Shown: positions 54,869 to 63,739 of the stretch, in pieces
How the letters are laid out: the number at the start of each line of letters is the position of its first letter
Position numbering within the stretch: position 1 is the stretch's first letter
Assembly: GCA_902799045.1 (NCBI GenBank)
Contig: CADBZH010000003.1
Span: 62,001 to 126,000, forward strand
Direction of reading: 5' to 3'
DNA from: an uncultured Eubacteriales bacterium
Lineage (GTDB): Bacteria > Bacillota > Clostridia > Christensenellales > Aristaeellaceae
Length of the DNA stretch: 64,000 nucleotides
Position numbers and translations under genes: made by a program
The notes under the pieces: generated by a model
The model's input: the letters and a program-made list of their open reading frames with translations, nothing else
Told to the model about the DNA's origin: nothing
The model's database searches: none

Positions 54869-56413
54869 TTGCTGAATTGGCCAATCGTCGCAATAATTGC
54901 GCTGATTGCGTTGGCCATTGGCCTGGTTGCCGGTTATTTCTACCGCAAGAACGGCATGGAAAAGAAGATCGGCCAGACGGAAGAATTCGTCGCCAATATG
55001 CTGGAGGACGCCACCCACAAGGCTGAGGAGAAGAAAAAGGAAGCCGTCCTGGAGGCCAAGGAAGAAATCATCCGCTTGAAGTCGGAGCTTGATAAAGAAG
55101 TTCGTGACCGCCGCAACGAAGTTTCGCGGCTTGAGCGCAGGGTGAACCAGCGCGAGGAAGCGTTTGACAAGAAGTTGGACAACCTGGAGGCCCGCGAGGA
55201 GGCGCTGAACGATAAGTATCGCGAAGCCGAGCGCCTGGAAGCGGAAGCCAATGAGATGCACGACCGACAGAAGCAGGAGCTGGAGCGCGTCGCCGGCATG
55301 ACCGCCGACGAAGCCAAGCAGATCCTGATCGAACGGATCCAGAAGGACGCCTACCACGACGCCGCCGTGATGGTGCGCGAGGTGGAGGCCAAGGCGAAGG
55401 AGGAGGCGGACAAGCGCGCCCGCGACATCGTGTCCCTCGCCATCCAGAAGTGCGCCGCCGACCACGTGGCCGAGACCACCGTCTCCGTGGTGGCGCTGCC
55501 CAATGACGACATGAAGGGCCGCATCATCGGCCGCGAGGGCCGCAACATCCGAACCCTCGAAACCGCCACCGGCGTCGACCTGATCATCGACGACACGCCG
55601 GAAGCCGTGATCATCTCCGCGTTTGACCCGGTCCGCCGCGAGGTGGCCCGCATCGCCCTGGAGAAGCTGATCATGGACGGCCGCATCCACCCGGCCCGCA
55701 TCGAGGAAATGGTGGAGAAGGCCAAGCGCGAGGTGGACAACCAGATTCGCGAGGCCGGCGAACAGGCCATCTTCGAGACGAACCTGCACGGCATCCATCC
55801 GGAGCTGGTGAAGCTGCTGGGCCGCATGCGCTATCGCACCTCCTACGGCCAGAACGTGCTGCGCCATTCCATCGAGGTCAGCCACCTGGCCGGCGTCATG
55901 GCCGCCGAGCTGGGCGCGGACGTCACCCTCGCCAAGCGGGCCGGCCTGCTGCATGATATCGGCAAGGCCATCGACCACGAGGTGGAGGGCACCCACGTCA
56001 CCATCGGCGCGGACCTGGCCAAGAAGTTCCGCGAGAACGACCTGGTGATCAACGCCATCGCCGCCCACCACGGCGACGTGGAGCCCAAGAGCGTCGAAGC
56101 CGTGCTGGTGCAGGCCGCCGACGCCATCTCCGCCGCCCGTCCCGGCGCGCGCCGCGAGAGCCTGGAGAACTACATCAAGCGCTTGGAGAAGCTGGAGGGC
56201 ATCGCCTACTCCTTCGACGGCGTGGAGACCTGCTATGCCATCCAGTCCGGCCGCGAGGTGCGCATCATCGTCAAGCCGGAGGACGTCAACGACGCCGGCA
56301 CCCTCATCCTCGCCCGCGAGATCGTCAAGCGGATCGAGAAGGAGATGGAGTATCCCGGACAGATCAAGGTCAACGTCATCCGCGAGACCCGCGCGGTGGA
56401 ATTCGCCAAGTAG
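54869..56413 (+). CDS. rny: Ribonuclease Y
   Basis: Membrane-anchored endoribonuclease that starts mRNA decay in Bacillota. 514 residues: N-terminal anchor (about 4-24), a long coiled coil (about 30-200), a KH domain ([20 protein letters not shown]) and an HD domain with the metal pair [16 protein letters not shown] start at 54869 is chosen: GGAGAGG is nine bases upstream, and the product [17 protein letters not shown] is right. A four-codon frame (ATG AAG TTT TGC TGA, 54861-54875) overlaps the start. Confidence 0.96.
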   Translation: MLNWPIVAIIALIALAIGLVAGYFYRKNGMEKKIGQTEEFVANMLEDATHKAEEKKKEAVLEAKEEIIRLKSELDKEVRDRRNEVSRLERRVNQREEAFDKKLDNLEAREEALNDKYREAERLEAEANEMHDRQKQELERVAGMTADEAKQILIERIQKDAYHDAAVMVREVEAKAKEEADKRARDIVSLAIQKCAADHVAETTVSVVALPNDDMKGRIIGREGRNIRTLETATGVDLIIDDTPEAVIISAFDPVRREVARIALEKLIMDGRIHPARIEEMVEKAKREVDNQIREAGEQAIFETNLHGIHPELVKLLGRMRYRTSYGQNVLRHSIEVSHLAGVMAAELGADVTLAKRAGLLHDIGKAIDHEVEGTHVTIGADLAKKFRENDLVINAIAAHHGDVEPKSVEAVLVQAADAISAARPGARRESLENYIKRLEKLEGIAYSFDGVETCYAIQSGREVRIIVKPEDVNDAGTLILAREIVKRIEKEMEYPGQIKVNVIRETRAVEFAK

Positions 56414-56451
56414 GCCGCGCCTACAGGCAATCGCTGCCGCGCCTTCGGACC

Positions 56452-56495
56452 CGACGCCTGCCCCCACAGATTCAAGGGGCAGGCGTCGGCGTTTT
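56452..56495 (+). terminator. Rho-independent terminator of rny
   Basis: CGACGCCTGCCCC / GGGGCAGGCGTCG with an 11-base loop, then GCGTTTT. Confidence 0.85.
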
Positions 56496-56499
56496 CATG

Positions 56500-56940
56500 A
56501 GTTCTTCACGGGAACCCGGGAACAAGCGCAATCATGGTTCATCACGGAAGGTTGGGGAAATCGTCAGAAAACTCCCTCAGTCACGCTTCGAGTGCCAGCT
56601 GTTTTTACTCCCTCAGTCTGGCTTCCGGCCAGCCAGCTCCCTCAGAGAGGGAGCCTAAACGGGAGCCTTTCGGCGATGAAGGTGGTCATTGAGCCTCCCT
56701 CCTTGAGGGAGGTGCCCCGCAGGGGCGGAGGGAGTTGGCATTCCCCGGTTTTCCGTAAAGAGCCGCAATCATGATGCGAAAAGATCCTTCGCTGCGCTCA
56801 GGATGACAACGAGTCGAAATCCGTGTCATCCTGAGCGCAGCGAAGGATCTGTACATTTTGCCGGTCAACGGCATCGAAAGAGACATCCTGTCAGTTGCCA
56901 CGTCTCACACGCTGCCTGTCATTCGAGCGGAAGCCCGCGC
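56500..56940. repeat. Gene-free gap with two repeat families
   Basis: About 440 bases without a gene between the convergent rny and the receptor-GGDEF gene. At 56565-56735 are several CTCCCTCAG-type units, with TCCCTCAGAGAGGGA and CTCCTTGAGGGAG as inner hairpins. At 56782-56850 is an inverted pair of AGATCCTTCGCTGCGCTCAG. The rest shows nothing I can identify. Confidence 0.75.
56782..56850. repeat. Inverted pair of the GTCATCCTGAGCGCAGCGAA repeat
   Basis: AGATCCTTCGCTGCGCTCAG... (56782-56808) and its exact complement TGTCATCCTGAGCGCAGCGA... (56824-56850). Same family as 34546-34621. Confidence 0.85.
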
Positions 56941-56941
56941 C

Positions 56942-58831
56942 TCACCGCTGCACGGCGGCCTTGCGGCGCTTCTTGTTTTCATACATCAGCGCGTCGGCGG
57001 CCTGGACGCATTCCTCGAGGCTGCGCCCGTCGCCCGCTTCCACGTCGATCACGCCCGCGCTGAGGCCCAGGCGATAGGGGTGGACGGAGTGCTCGTTGGC
57101 GGCACGGGTGGCCTCCTGGATGGCCTCCTCGAGGTTGCTTTCGCCTTTGGGCGCGATGGCGAGAAATTCGTCGCCGCCATAGCGCATCAGGAAGTCGCCC
57201 GGGGCGCAGACCCGGCGCAGCACGTCGGCGGCGGCGCGGATGGCCTCGTCGCCGATCTCGTGGCCGAACACGTCGTTCACGGGCTTCAGGTTGTCCATGT
57301 CCAGGAACACGATGCGCGCGCCGCCGCTCTGGCGCAGGAAGCCGTCGAAGGCCTGCTGGGCATGGCGCTCGAAGCCAAAGCGGTTGTACAGGCCGGTCAG
57401 CGCGTCGTGGATGTAGAGGTTGTCCAGCGTCTCGTTCAGCTGCTGGAGCAGGCACTTCTTGCGCACGTTTTCAATGGCGATCTCCAGAAAGCTGAAGATG
57501 CTCTTGTGCAGGTTCTGCTTGGCGGCGTCGCTGATGCTGTCCAGCGCCACATAGCCGATGGAATAGGTGTTGTAGTGCAGCGGATAGAACATCAGAAAGC
57601 GCTCCTTCTCCATCAGCGCCTCGGGCAGCAGCCGGCTGGTGGGGAAGCGGGTGAAGCGCAGGTGGTCTGCGGTCTCCGGCAGGTTGGTGCCGCAGGCGCA
57701 GAGCAGCATCTCGCGGTCAAAGGTATCGCAGCGCGCGGGCCACTTGTTCTTGTCATACGTGTCCCAGTAGAAGCCGTTGACGCACAGGTAGGCGCTGTCG
57801 CAGCCGAAGATCTCGTGGTTGTTCTCCACAATGCGCATCAGGTCCACCAGGCTGTCGGCCTCGAACAGCTCCTCGGCCATACGGTCCTGCAGAATGTAGA
57901 AGTTTTTCAGGAAGCTGGTCTGCTGAAAGTACATGTCGCGGATGGTGTTGGGCCGGGCGATGTTCTGGCAGCCGCAGGATTCCGAGCACACCAGCTCGTA
58001 GCCAAAGGGGATGAAATCGCGCGTGTCGGCGCCGTCGATGCGCCGGATCAGCGCGTCCAGGGCGGCGTAGTCCATCTCGGCGTAGCTGCGGTGCACGGTG
58101 GACAGGCGCGGGCTGGACAGCTTGGCGCTGTCCAGGTTGTCAAAGCCGGTGATGATGGTGTCCCGCGGCACGCGAAGGCCGTGGGCCGTCAGGATCTCCA
58201 GCACGCCCAGGGCCATTTCGTCGTTGGCGCAGACGAAGGCGTCCGGCAGGGGCTCGCCGGATGCCAGCCATTCCTCCGCCACGCGGCTTCCGTCGGTGGT
58301 GCGCCAGGTGCAGGGGATGACCCGGATGTCCGCCTCGTCCACGCCGTTGTCGCGGCAGGCGGCCAGGAAGCCGTTCAGGCGCTGCTGCGCTTCCATGCTT
58401 CCGTTGTCCAGGATGCCGGTAAGGTACGCCAGCCGCTTTGCGCCGTGCTCGCGGATCACATGGGCGGTCATGCCGTACTGGGCGCTTTCGTTGTCGATGT
58501 TCACCAGGGCGCAGCCCTCCACCGCGCTGCCGATGCTCACGGCGGGGATGCCCGCCCGGGCGATGCGGCGGCCCAGGGCGTCCCGCGCGGACTTTAGCAC
58601 GATCTGGTTGCCCTGCACCAGCGCCCCGTCGAACTGGCTCAGGTCCGCCAGGTCGTAGATGCCGTATTCGCTGTGATCCTTGGCGCTCTCCGTGTCCTTG
58701 CCGAAGCAGTCGAACACGCACAGCTGCACGTTCTCATGCTCGTCCACGTATCGCTTCAGGCCTTGCAAGGTGGCCTCCACCAGCGCGTAGTTCCAGTCTA
58801 CGGTGAAGAACGCGATTCTGTAATTCCTCAT
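56942..58831 (-). CDS. Periplasmic-binding-like receptor fused to a GGDEF domain
   Basis: 629 residues with no membrane helix or signal peptide. Residues about 1-290 are a LacI/RbsB-type receptor fold (MRNYRIAFFTVDWNYALVEA, DGALVQGNQIVLKSARDALG, CANDEMALGVLEILTAHGL, TIITGFDNLDSAKLSSPRLS) but without a DNA-binding head. A linker of 170 residues with Cys-rich pieces follows, then a GGDEF domain (about 460-629) with an intact loop (RYGGDEFLAIAPKGE) and start DALTGLYNRFGFERH. A soluble sugar- or nucleoside-sensing diguanylate cyclase seems likely. I see no RxxD site. ATG 58831 has a GGGAAG...GAGAG site; promoter TTGATT-N16-TATTAT upstream. Confidence 0.9.
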   Translation of the reverse strand: MRNYRIAFFTVDWNYALVEATLQGLKRYVDEHENVQLCVFDCFGKDTESAKDHSEYGIYDLADLSQFDGALVQGNQIVLKSARDALGRRIARAGIPAVSIGSAVEGCALVNIDNESAQYGMTAHVIREHGAKRLAYLTGILDNGSMEAQQRLNGFLAACRDNGVDEADIRVIPCTWRTTDGSRVAEEWLASGEPLPDAFVCANDEMALGVLEILTAHGLRVPRDTIITGFDNLDSAKLSSPRLSTVHRSYAEMDYAALDALIRRIDGADTRDFIPFGYELVCSESCGCQNIARPNTIRDMYFQQTSFLKNFYILQDRMAEELFEADSLVDLMRIVENNHEIFGCDSAYLCVNGFYWDTYDKNKWPARCDTFDREMLLCACGTNLPETADHLRFTRFPTSRLLPEALMEKERFLMFYPLHYNTYSIGYVALDSISDAAKQNLHKSIFSFLEIAIENVRKKCLLQQLNETLDNLYIHDALTGLYNRFGFERHAQQAFDGFLRQSGGARIVFLDMDNLKPVNDVFGHEIGDEAIRAAADVLRRVCAPGDFLMRYGGDEFLAIAPKGESNLEEAIQEATRAANEHSVHPYRLGLSAGVIDVEAGDGRSLEECVQAADALMYENKKRRKAAVQR

Positions 58832-58872
58832 GCTCTCGCTTCCCATGTCTGGTAAAATACAACTCCACTATA

Positions 58873-58900
58873 ATAATATCCGTTTGCGCCAAAAAATCAA
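58873..58900 (-). promoter_or_regulatory. Promoter of the receptor-GGDEF gene
   Basis: TTGATT (58895-58900), 16-base spacer, TATTAT (58873-58878) on the minus strand. Confidence 0.6.
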
Positions 58901-59107
58901 GTGCCTTCGAAAACTTTCGCGCTTCATGGAAAGTGGGGGGGCGTTCTGCAAATCGCTCAGCCTTCCGAGAAGAAGCGGGGTTTTGTCGTCGGCATGACGG
59001 CGATGCGATCCGCGCGGTGAAAATGTCAGGTCGATGTCATGGCCGCGTCACCAGAGTCAGCGGATAATATGCTAGAATGGCAGTATCACCGATAAGGGGG
59101 AGAGGGT

Positions 59108-60202
59108 ATGTTCAAGCGATTGCGCGCGATTCTGTCAGTGCTGCTCACACTGGCGTTTCTGCCCTGCGGCCTGGCGGAGGAGGCGGAGATTCTGGAATTG
59201 CCGGAATTCGAGCTTGTGCCGGAATGGACGGGTGAGCCGGAGACGAAGAGTGAAGCCGCGTATGCCGCCGACACCGAAATCGCAGCCCCTGCCGATGCGG
59301 GCGAGGGCGCGTGCGGGCATCTGAACGCCGCCTACGAGGTGACCGGGACCCGGTATTACAAGTACAACGACAGGCAGCACCGCAAGGGCGCGTGGGTGTC
59401 AGAGAAGATGCATTGCCCGGATTGCGGCCGGGACGTGACGGCGGAGGACCTGGACGCGCAGGCCCTCTACGACGAGGCCGCGCCGCTGGCGAAGCAGGCC
59501 GGGGAGGCGCTGGAACTGGCGAGCCAGGCGGACTTCGTCACGGAGGCGGAGATGGAAGCCTACTCGCTGATGAAGGGCCTGTACTACGCCTATCTGCGCG
59601 GCCCGGAGGCCTATGTCAACTGGGCGACCGAGGCCTCCCGGGAGCTGCTGGAGCGGGGCGAGCTGGAGCCCCACAGCTTCGGGCTGGACGGCGTCTGTGC
59701 CTGTGGCGTGAAGATCGCAGACGTGGCCCGCATGATCTCCGAAAACGACAAGCTGACCGTCAATCTGGGCGATACGGTCCAGATCGGCCTGAAGGGCGCG
59801 TCGCCCAAGGGCTGGAAGGCAAAGAACGGCAAGATCGTCGCGCTGTCGAAGGATGGGAGGATCACCGGGAAGAAGGAGGGCAAGACCACCGTCACCATCA
59901 CGCTGACGAACAAGAAGAAGTGGAAGCTGGCCGTGACCGTGGTCGATCCCTACAAGCCCACAAAGATCGGCATCAATGGGCTGAACCCCCTGGGCCTGAA
60001 GGTGGGGGAGCAGGCCCGGCTGACGACCTGGATGAAGCCCGCTTCCGCCCGGACCACTTATACCTGGAAATCCTCCAATAAGAAGGTGGCCACGGTCGAC
60101 CAGTACGGCATCGTGACGGCGAAGAAGAGGGGCTCCGCCACCATCACCGTCAAAACCGCCAACGGCAGGAAGGCCAGCATCAAGGTGATCGTGGGGAAGT
60201 AG
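59108..60202 (+). CDS. Secreted protein with Ig-like Big_2 repeats
   Basis: 364 residues. Signal peptide (LRAILSVLLTLAFLPCGLAE). A Cys-containing N-terminal domain (CGHLNAAYEVTGTRYYKYND ... HCPDCGRDVTAEDL ... CACGVKIADVARM) is followed by two Ig-like Big_2 domains: about 220-280 (KLTVNLGDTVQIGLKG, GKIVALSKDGRITGKKEGKT) and 285-364 (KPTKIGINGLNPLGLKVGEQ, NKKVATVDQYGIVTAKKRGS). Such domains bind surfaces or other cell-wall proteins. GGGGG before the ATG. A TATGCTAGAAT box lies 30 bases upstream. Confidence 0.85.
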   Translation: MFKRLRAILSVLLTLAFLPCGLAEEAEILELPEFELVPEWTGEPETKSEAAYAADTEIAAPADAGEGACGHLNAAYEVTGTRYYKYNDRQHRKGAWVSEKMHCPDCGRDVTAEDLDAQALYDEAAPLAKQAGEALELASQADFVTEAEMEAYSLMKGLYYAYLRGPEAYVNWATEASRELLERGELEPHSFGLDGVCACGVKIADVARMISENDKLTVNLGDTVQIGLKGASPKGWKAKNGKIVALSKDGRITGKKEGKTTVTITLTNKKKWKLAVTVVDPYKPTKIGINGLNPLGLKVGEQARLTTWMKPASARTTYTWKSSNKKVATVDQYGIVTAKKRGSATITVKTANGRKASIKVIVGK

Positions 60203-60276
60203 GGGGATTGGTTTGACACGGATGGTTGAGGGATTGGCGGGACGCAGTCTCTTGACGCTTTGCTTTGTTCGATCAT

Positions 60277-60397
60277 AAGAACCGGATTGTCGCGTTGGCC
60301 CCTCCGGAGCCTCCGCGCAATGACGTATTCCAAATCGCTGGCATACAGCGTCATTGCGAGGAGGACCCGAAGGGTTCGACGTGGCAATCCGGTTCTT
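60277..60397. repeat. Inverted-core unit E (AAGAACCGGATTG...)
   Basis: AAGAACCGGATTGTCGCGTT...CGCAATGACG (60277-60325) and CGTCATTGCGAGGAG...CGACGTGGCAATCCGGTTCTT (60349-60397). It is the core of elements A-D without heptamer arms, in the gap between the convergent Big_2 and tyrS genes. Confidence 0.85.
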
Positions 60398-60428
60398 CAA
60401 ATGTTTTCGCTGGTTTGAAACCGCTCCA

Positions 60429-61682
60429 TTACGCCTTCTTCACCAGCTTGTGATAGCTCTTCTTGCCCTTGCGGATGAGCAGGCCGTCGCCCTCGAGCAT
60501 TTCGGGGGTGATGCGATACTCCGCGTCGGTGACCTTCTCGTCGTTGACGGTGACGGCCCCGGCGGCGATGTTCTGGCGGGCCTCCTTGTTGCTCTTGCAG
60601 AGGCCGACCTTCGCGATCCAGGCCAGCAGGCGGTTTTCCGCCGCCAGCTCGGCGGGGTCGATTGCAGTGGTGGGCACGGAGCCGCCCGACGCGCCGCCGC
60701 CGAACAGGGCCTCGGCGGCCTGCTGGGCCTTGCGGGCCTCCTCCTCGCCGTGCACGTTCTTGGTGACCTCGTAGGCCAGCACGCGCTTGGCCTCGTTGAT
60801 GGCGCTGTCCTTGAGCGCGCCGAGGCGGCGCACCTCGTCCATCGGCAGGAACGTCAGAAGGCCCAGGCACTTCTCTACGTCCTGGTCGTCCACGTTGCGC
60901 CAGTACTGGTAGAAGTCGTAGGGGCTGCACTTGTTCGGATCGAGCCACAGCGCGCCCTTTTCGGTCTTGCCCATCTTGCGGCCGTCGTGGGTCAGCAGCA
61001 GCTGGAAGGTCAGCGCGAAGCTCTTGTGCTTTTCGGCCTCCTGGCCCTTGTAGTAGCGACGGATCAGGTCCGCGCCGGCCAGCATGTTGCTCCACTGGTC
61101 GTCGCCGCCGCACTGCAGCGACACGCCGTAGCGCTTGTCCAGCTCCAGGAAGTCATAGCTCTGCATCAGCATGTAGTTGAACTCCAGGAACGTCAGCCCC
61201 CGCTCCAGGCGCTGCTTGTAGCACTCGGCGGTGAGCATGCGGTTGACGGAGAACATCGCGCCCACGTCCCGCAGGAAGTCGATGTAGTTCAGCGTGCGCA
61301 GCCAGTCGGCGTTGTTCACGATCTGCGCGCAGTTGGGCTTGGAGGCGTCGAAGTCCAGGAAATGCTCCATCTGGGCCCTGATGTGGGCCACGTTGTTGTC
61401 GATGTCCTCCACGGTCAGCACCTTGCGCAGGTCGCTCTTGCCGCTGGGGTCGCCGATCATGCCGGTGCCGCCGCCCATCAGCGCGAAGGGCTTGTGGCCC
61501 GCCTTCTGCAGGTGCGCCATGGCCATGATCGGAATGTAGTGGCCGATGTGCAGGCTGTCCGCCGTGGGGTCGAAGCCCACGTAAAAGCTCACCATGCCCT
61601 TGTCGAAGGCCTCGTATAGCTCGTCCTCAAAGGTGATCTGCTTGACAAAGCCGCGCTCTTTCAGGAGGTCCAGTGCGTTCAT
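60429..61682 (-). CDS. tyrS: Tyrosine--tRNA ligase
   Basis: Charges tRNA-Tyr. 417 residues: HIGH-type [11 protein letters not shown] near residue 46, KMSKS-type [15 protein letters not shown], and a C-terminal S4-type RNA-binding domain ([32 protein letters not shown]). ATG 61682 follows AAAGGA by ten bases. It is 107 bases downstream of the aminotransferase on the same strand with no terminator between, so the T-box at 62995-63260 probably controls both. Confidence 0.96.
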   Translation of the reverse strand: MNALDLLKERGFVKQITFEDELYEAFDKGMVSFYVGFDPTADSLHIGHYIPIMAMAHLQKAGHKPFALMGGGTGMIGDPSGKSDLRKVLTVEDIDNNVAHIRAQMEHFLDFDASKPNCAQIVNNADWLRTLNYIDFLRDVGAMFSVNRMLTAECYKQRLERGLTFLEFNYMLMQSYDFLELDKRYGVSLQCGGDDQWSNMLAGADLIRRYYKGQEAEKHKSFALTFQLLLTHDGRKMGKTEKGALWLDPNKCSPYDFYQYWRNVDDQDVEKCLGLLTFLPMDEVRRLGALKDSAINEAKRVLAYEVTKNVHGEEEARKAQQAAEALFGGGASGGSVPTTAIDPAELAAENRLLAWIAKVGLCKSNKEARQNIAAGAVTVNDEKVTDAEYRITPEMLEGDGLLIRKGKKSYHKLVKKA

Positions 61683-61789
61683 ATCGGTTGCATCCTTTCT
61701 TTTCTCGTCGATGATGTTCGTGGCTTTCGATCCATGAATCCCGGAGGAATCTGAAACGCGGCTCCACACGCCGTGCTGGCCCGCCGGCA

Positions 61790-62974
61790 TCACAGGTTTG
61801 AAATGACCCCTCCGAGCCGTTCCATGCCCTCGTTGATCGTGGGGATGTCGCACATGGAGAAGTTCAAACGCAGGGTGTTCAGGTGGCCGCCGTCGGGATA
61901 GAAGTGGGTGCCGGGCACGAAGGCCACGCCCGCCTCCACGGCGCGGTTGAAGGCCTCCAGGCCGTCCGCGCCCTCCGGCAGTTCCGCCCACACGAACAGG
62001 CCGCCCTGGGGCACCGTGTGCTTCGTGCCCGCGGGGAAGCGGTCGAAGCCCGCGAGCATGGCGTTCAGCTGGCGCTTGTAATCGCCGCAGATGCGCTCGA
62101 GGTGCGCGGGCATCAGGCCCTTGCGCAGGTAGGCGTCCACGATGGCCTGGTTCAAAAGGGGCGAGTGCACGTCGGCGCTCTGCTTGCCGATGACCATCTT
62201 CCGCAGCAGCAGCGGGTTGCGCACGGCCGCCGCGCCCAGGCGCATGCCGGGGGCGATGTACTTCGAAAAGCTGGACATGTACACCACCCAGCCCTCCTCG
62301 TCGAAGGACTGGATCGGCGGCAGGGCCTCGCCGGCGTAGCGCAGGTCGCGGTAGGGGTCGTCCTCGGCGATCACCACGCCGTATCGGCTGGCCAGCGCCG
62401 CCAGCGCCTTGCGGCGCTTGAGTGCCAGCGTGATGCCGGTCGGGTTCTGGAACGTGGGGATCACGTACATCAGCTTCGGATGGTGCTTCTGGATCAGCTC
62501 CTCCGCCGCCTCGACGATCACGCCGTTTTCATCGGTGGGCATGGCGACGAGCTTGGCGTTGTATTCCCGCATGGCCTGGATCGCGCCCAGGAATGTCGGG
62601 CTTTCGCAGAGCACGACGTCGCCCGGGTCCACCAGCGCCTTCAGCAGCAGGTCGAAGGCCTGGGAGCCGCCCTGCACCGGCAGCACCTCGGCGGCCTCAC
62701 ACCGAACTCCCTCGGTGTTCAGGAAGGCCGCGGCGCTCTCGCGGAAGGGCGCAAAGCCGTCCGTCGCGCCGTATTGCAGCAGCGTCGTGCCGTACTTGTC
62801 CAGCACCTCCCGGGCCAGGTCGGAGATCACGTCCGGCTCCAGCGCCGTGTTGGAGGGGTTGCCGCCCGCGAAGGAGATCATCCCCGGCCGGGCCAGCAGC
62901 TTGAAGATCTCGCGGATGGCGCTGCCGTTGATCGGCCGCATGTGCTTCGCGAATTGTTCCTCGGTGAATTGCAT
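61790..62974 (-). CDS. PLP-dependent aminotransferase (class I/II)
   Basis: 394 residues of the fold type I group near 2-aminoadipate/aromatic aminotransferases. Seen: [60 protein letters not shown], and the PLP-binding Lys in [23 protein letters not shown] 62974 has GGGGGA six bases upstream. It is the first gene after the tyrosine T-box and lies before tyrS, so a role in making or using tyrosine (as aromatic aminotransferase) is likely but not proven. Confidence 0.92.
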   Translation of the reverse strand: MQFTEEQFAKHMRPINGSAIREIFKLLARPGMISFAGGNPSNTALEPDVISDLAREVLDKYGTTLLQYGATDGFAPFRESAAAFLNTEGVRCEAAEVLPVQGGSQAFDLLLKALVDPGDVVLCESPTFLGAIQAMREYNAKLVAMPTDENGVIVEAAEELIQKHHPKLMYVIPTFQNPTGITLALKRRKALAALASRYGVVIAEDDPYRDLRYAGEALPPIQSFDEEGWVVYMSSFSKYIAPGMRLGAAAVRNPLLLRKMVIGKQSADVHSPLLNQAIVDAYLRKGLMPAHLERICGDYKRQLNAMLAGFDRFPAGTKHTVPQGGLFVWAELPEGADGLEAFNRAVEAGVAFVPGTHFYPDGGHLNTLRLNFSMCDIPTINEGMERLGGVISNL

Positions 62975-62994
62975 GTTGATTCCCCCAATGCTTG

Positions 62995-63260
62995 TTCGAT
63001 ATAAAAAGCGCCTTCCCCCATGGGGAAGGCGACTGTGTATCGCGGTACCACTTCCGTTCGCCGCGACGGATCGCGGCCTCGCGTGCGCTGTCACGGGCGC
63101 GCCCGGACGGCCTACTGCGGCATGGCCGCGCGTTCAGCCGCCGGCTCCGGAATGTATTCGCCCGCGCGCCCGATGCCCCCTCTCACCGCCCGGAGGCTCT
63201 CTGGATCCGACAGTCGCGGCCTACTTGTTTCCATCATCGCCGATTGATCGATTGTAGAAA
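62995..63260 (-). promoter_or_regulatory. T-box riboswitch, tyrosine specifier (UAC)
   Basis: RNA read on the minus strand. Stem I pieces are in order: GGAAACAAGTAGG, CAGAGAGCC, GGGCGGTGAGAGG, then the specifier loop GAATACATTCCGGAG with codon TAC (63154-63156) followed by the usual A. The T-box GGAAGTGGTACCGCG (near 63042-63056) and a terminator (CCTTCCCCATGGGGGAAGG, then TTTTT) follow. Uncharged tRNA-Tyr should open the antiterminator. Controls the aminotransferase and, by read-through, tyrS. Confidence 0.9.
63002..63032 (-). terminator. T-box attenuator terminator
   Basis: GTCGCCTTCCCCATGGGGGA and its pairing partner, then TTTTT on the minus strand, just before the aminotransferase start. 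Confidence 0.85.
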
Positions 63261-63261
63261 G

Positions 63262-63290
63262 ATGATAGCATGGCGGGCGCGGGTTGTCAA
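63262..63290 (-). promoter_or_regulatory. SigA-type promoter of the T-box operon
   Basis: TTGACA (63285-63290), 17-base spacer ending TGC, TATCAT (63262-63267) on the minus strand. Confidence 0.85.
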
Positions 63291-63476
63291 GCGCGGCAGG
63301 GTAAATTTGCTGGACGAACGCATGAGTTATGTTGCCAATCCCCCATGTTGGGGTCGCAATGTGGCGCCCGCCTGAGGACGAATCGCATCGTATGGAGAGA
63401 ACGACCTCATCCGTCTTCCGACGAAATTGCAAGCGATTTCGCCGGAATCCACCTTCCCCATGGGGGAAGGCAAGGA

Positions 63477-63568
63477 CCCGGATTGCCACGTCGCTGCGCT
63501 CCTCGCAATGACGTGCTTCGCACTACGTCATTGCGAGGAGGCCTTCAGGCCGACGTGGCAATCTGGTC
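63477..63568. repeat. Inverted-core unit F
   Basis: CCCGGATTGCCACGTCGC...CGCAATGACG and CGTCATTGCGAGGAGG...CGACGTGGCAATCTGG. It lies with a CCTTCCCC/GGGGGAAGG hairpin copy (63453-63470) in the otherwise gene-free 63291-63660 stretch. Confidence 0.8.
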
Positions 63569-63661
63569 TCTTTTTTCTCCCCGGCAGGCGGCCCGCGAAG
63601 CGGGTCGGATGAGCTCGCCTCATGCGCATGAAAGCCAATGCCGCCCCCGCAAATCCGCGTT

Positions 63662-63690
63662 TGTATTTTCGGCCGATCTATGCTATCATA
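63662..63690 (+). promoter_or_regulatory. SigA-type promoter of the DnaD-like gene
   Basis: TTGTAT (63662-63667), 17-base spacer ending TGC, TATCAT (63685-63690). Confidence 0.65.
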
Positions 63691-63739
63691 TAAAATAGAA
63701 ATCCATGCACAACAACGGGGTTCGCCCAAGAGGTACGCT

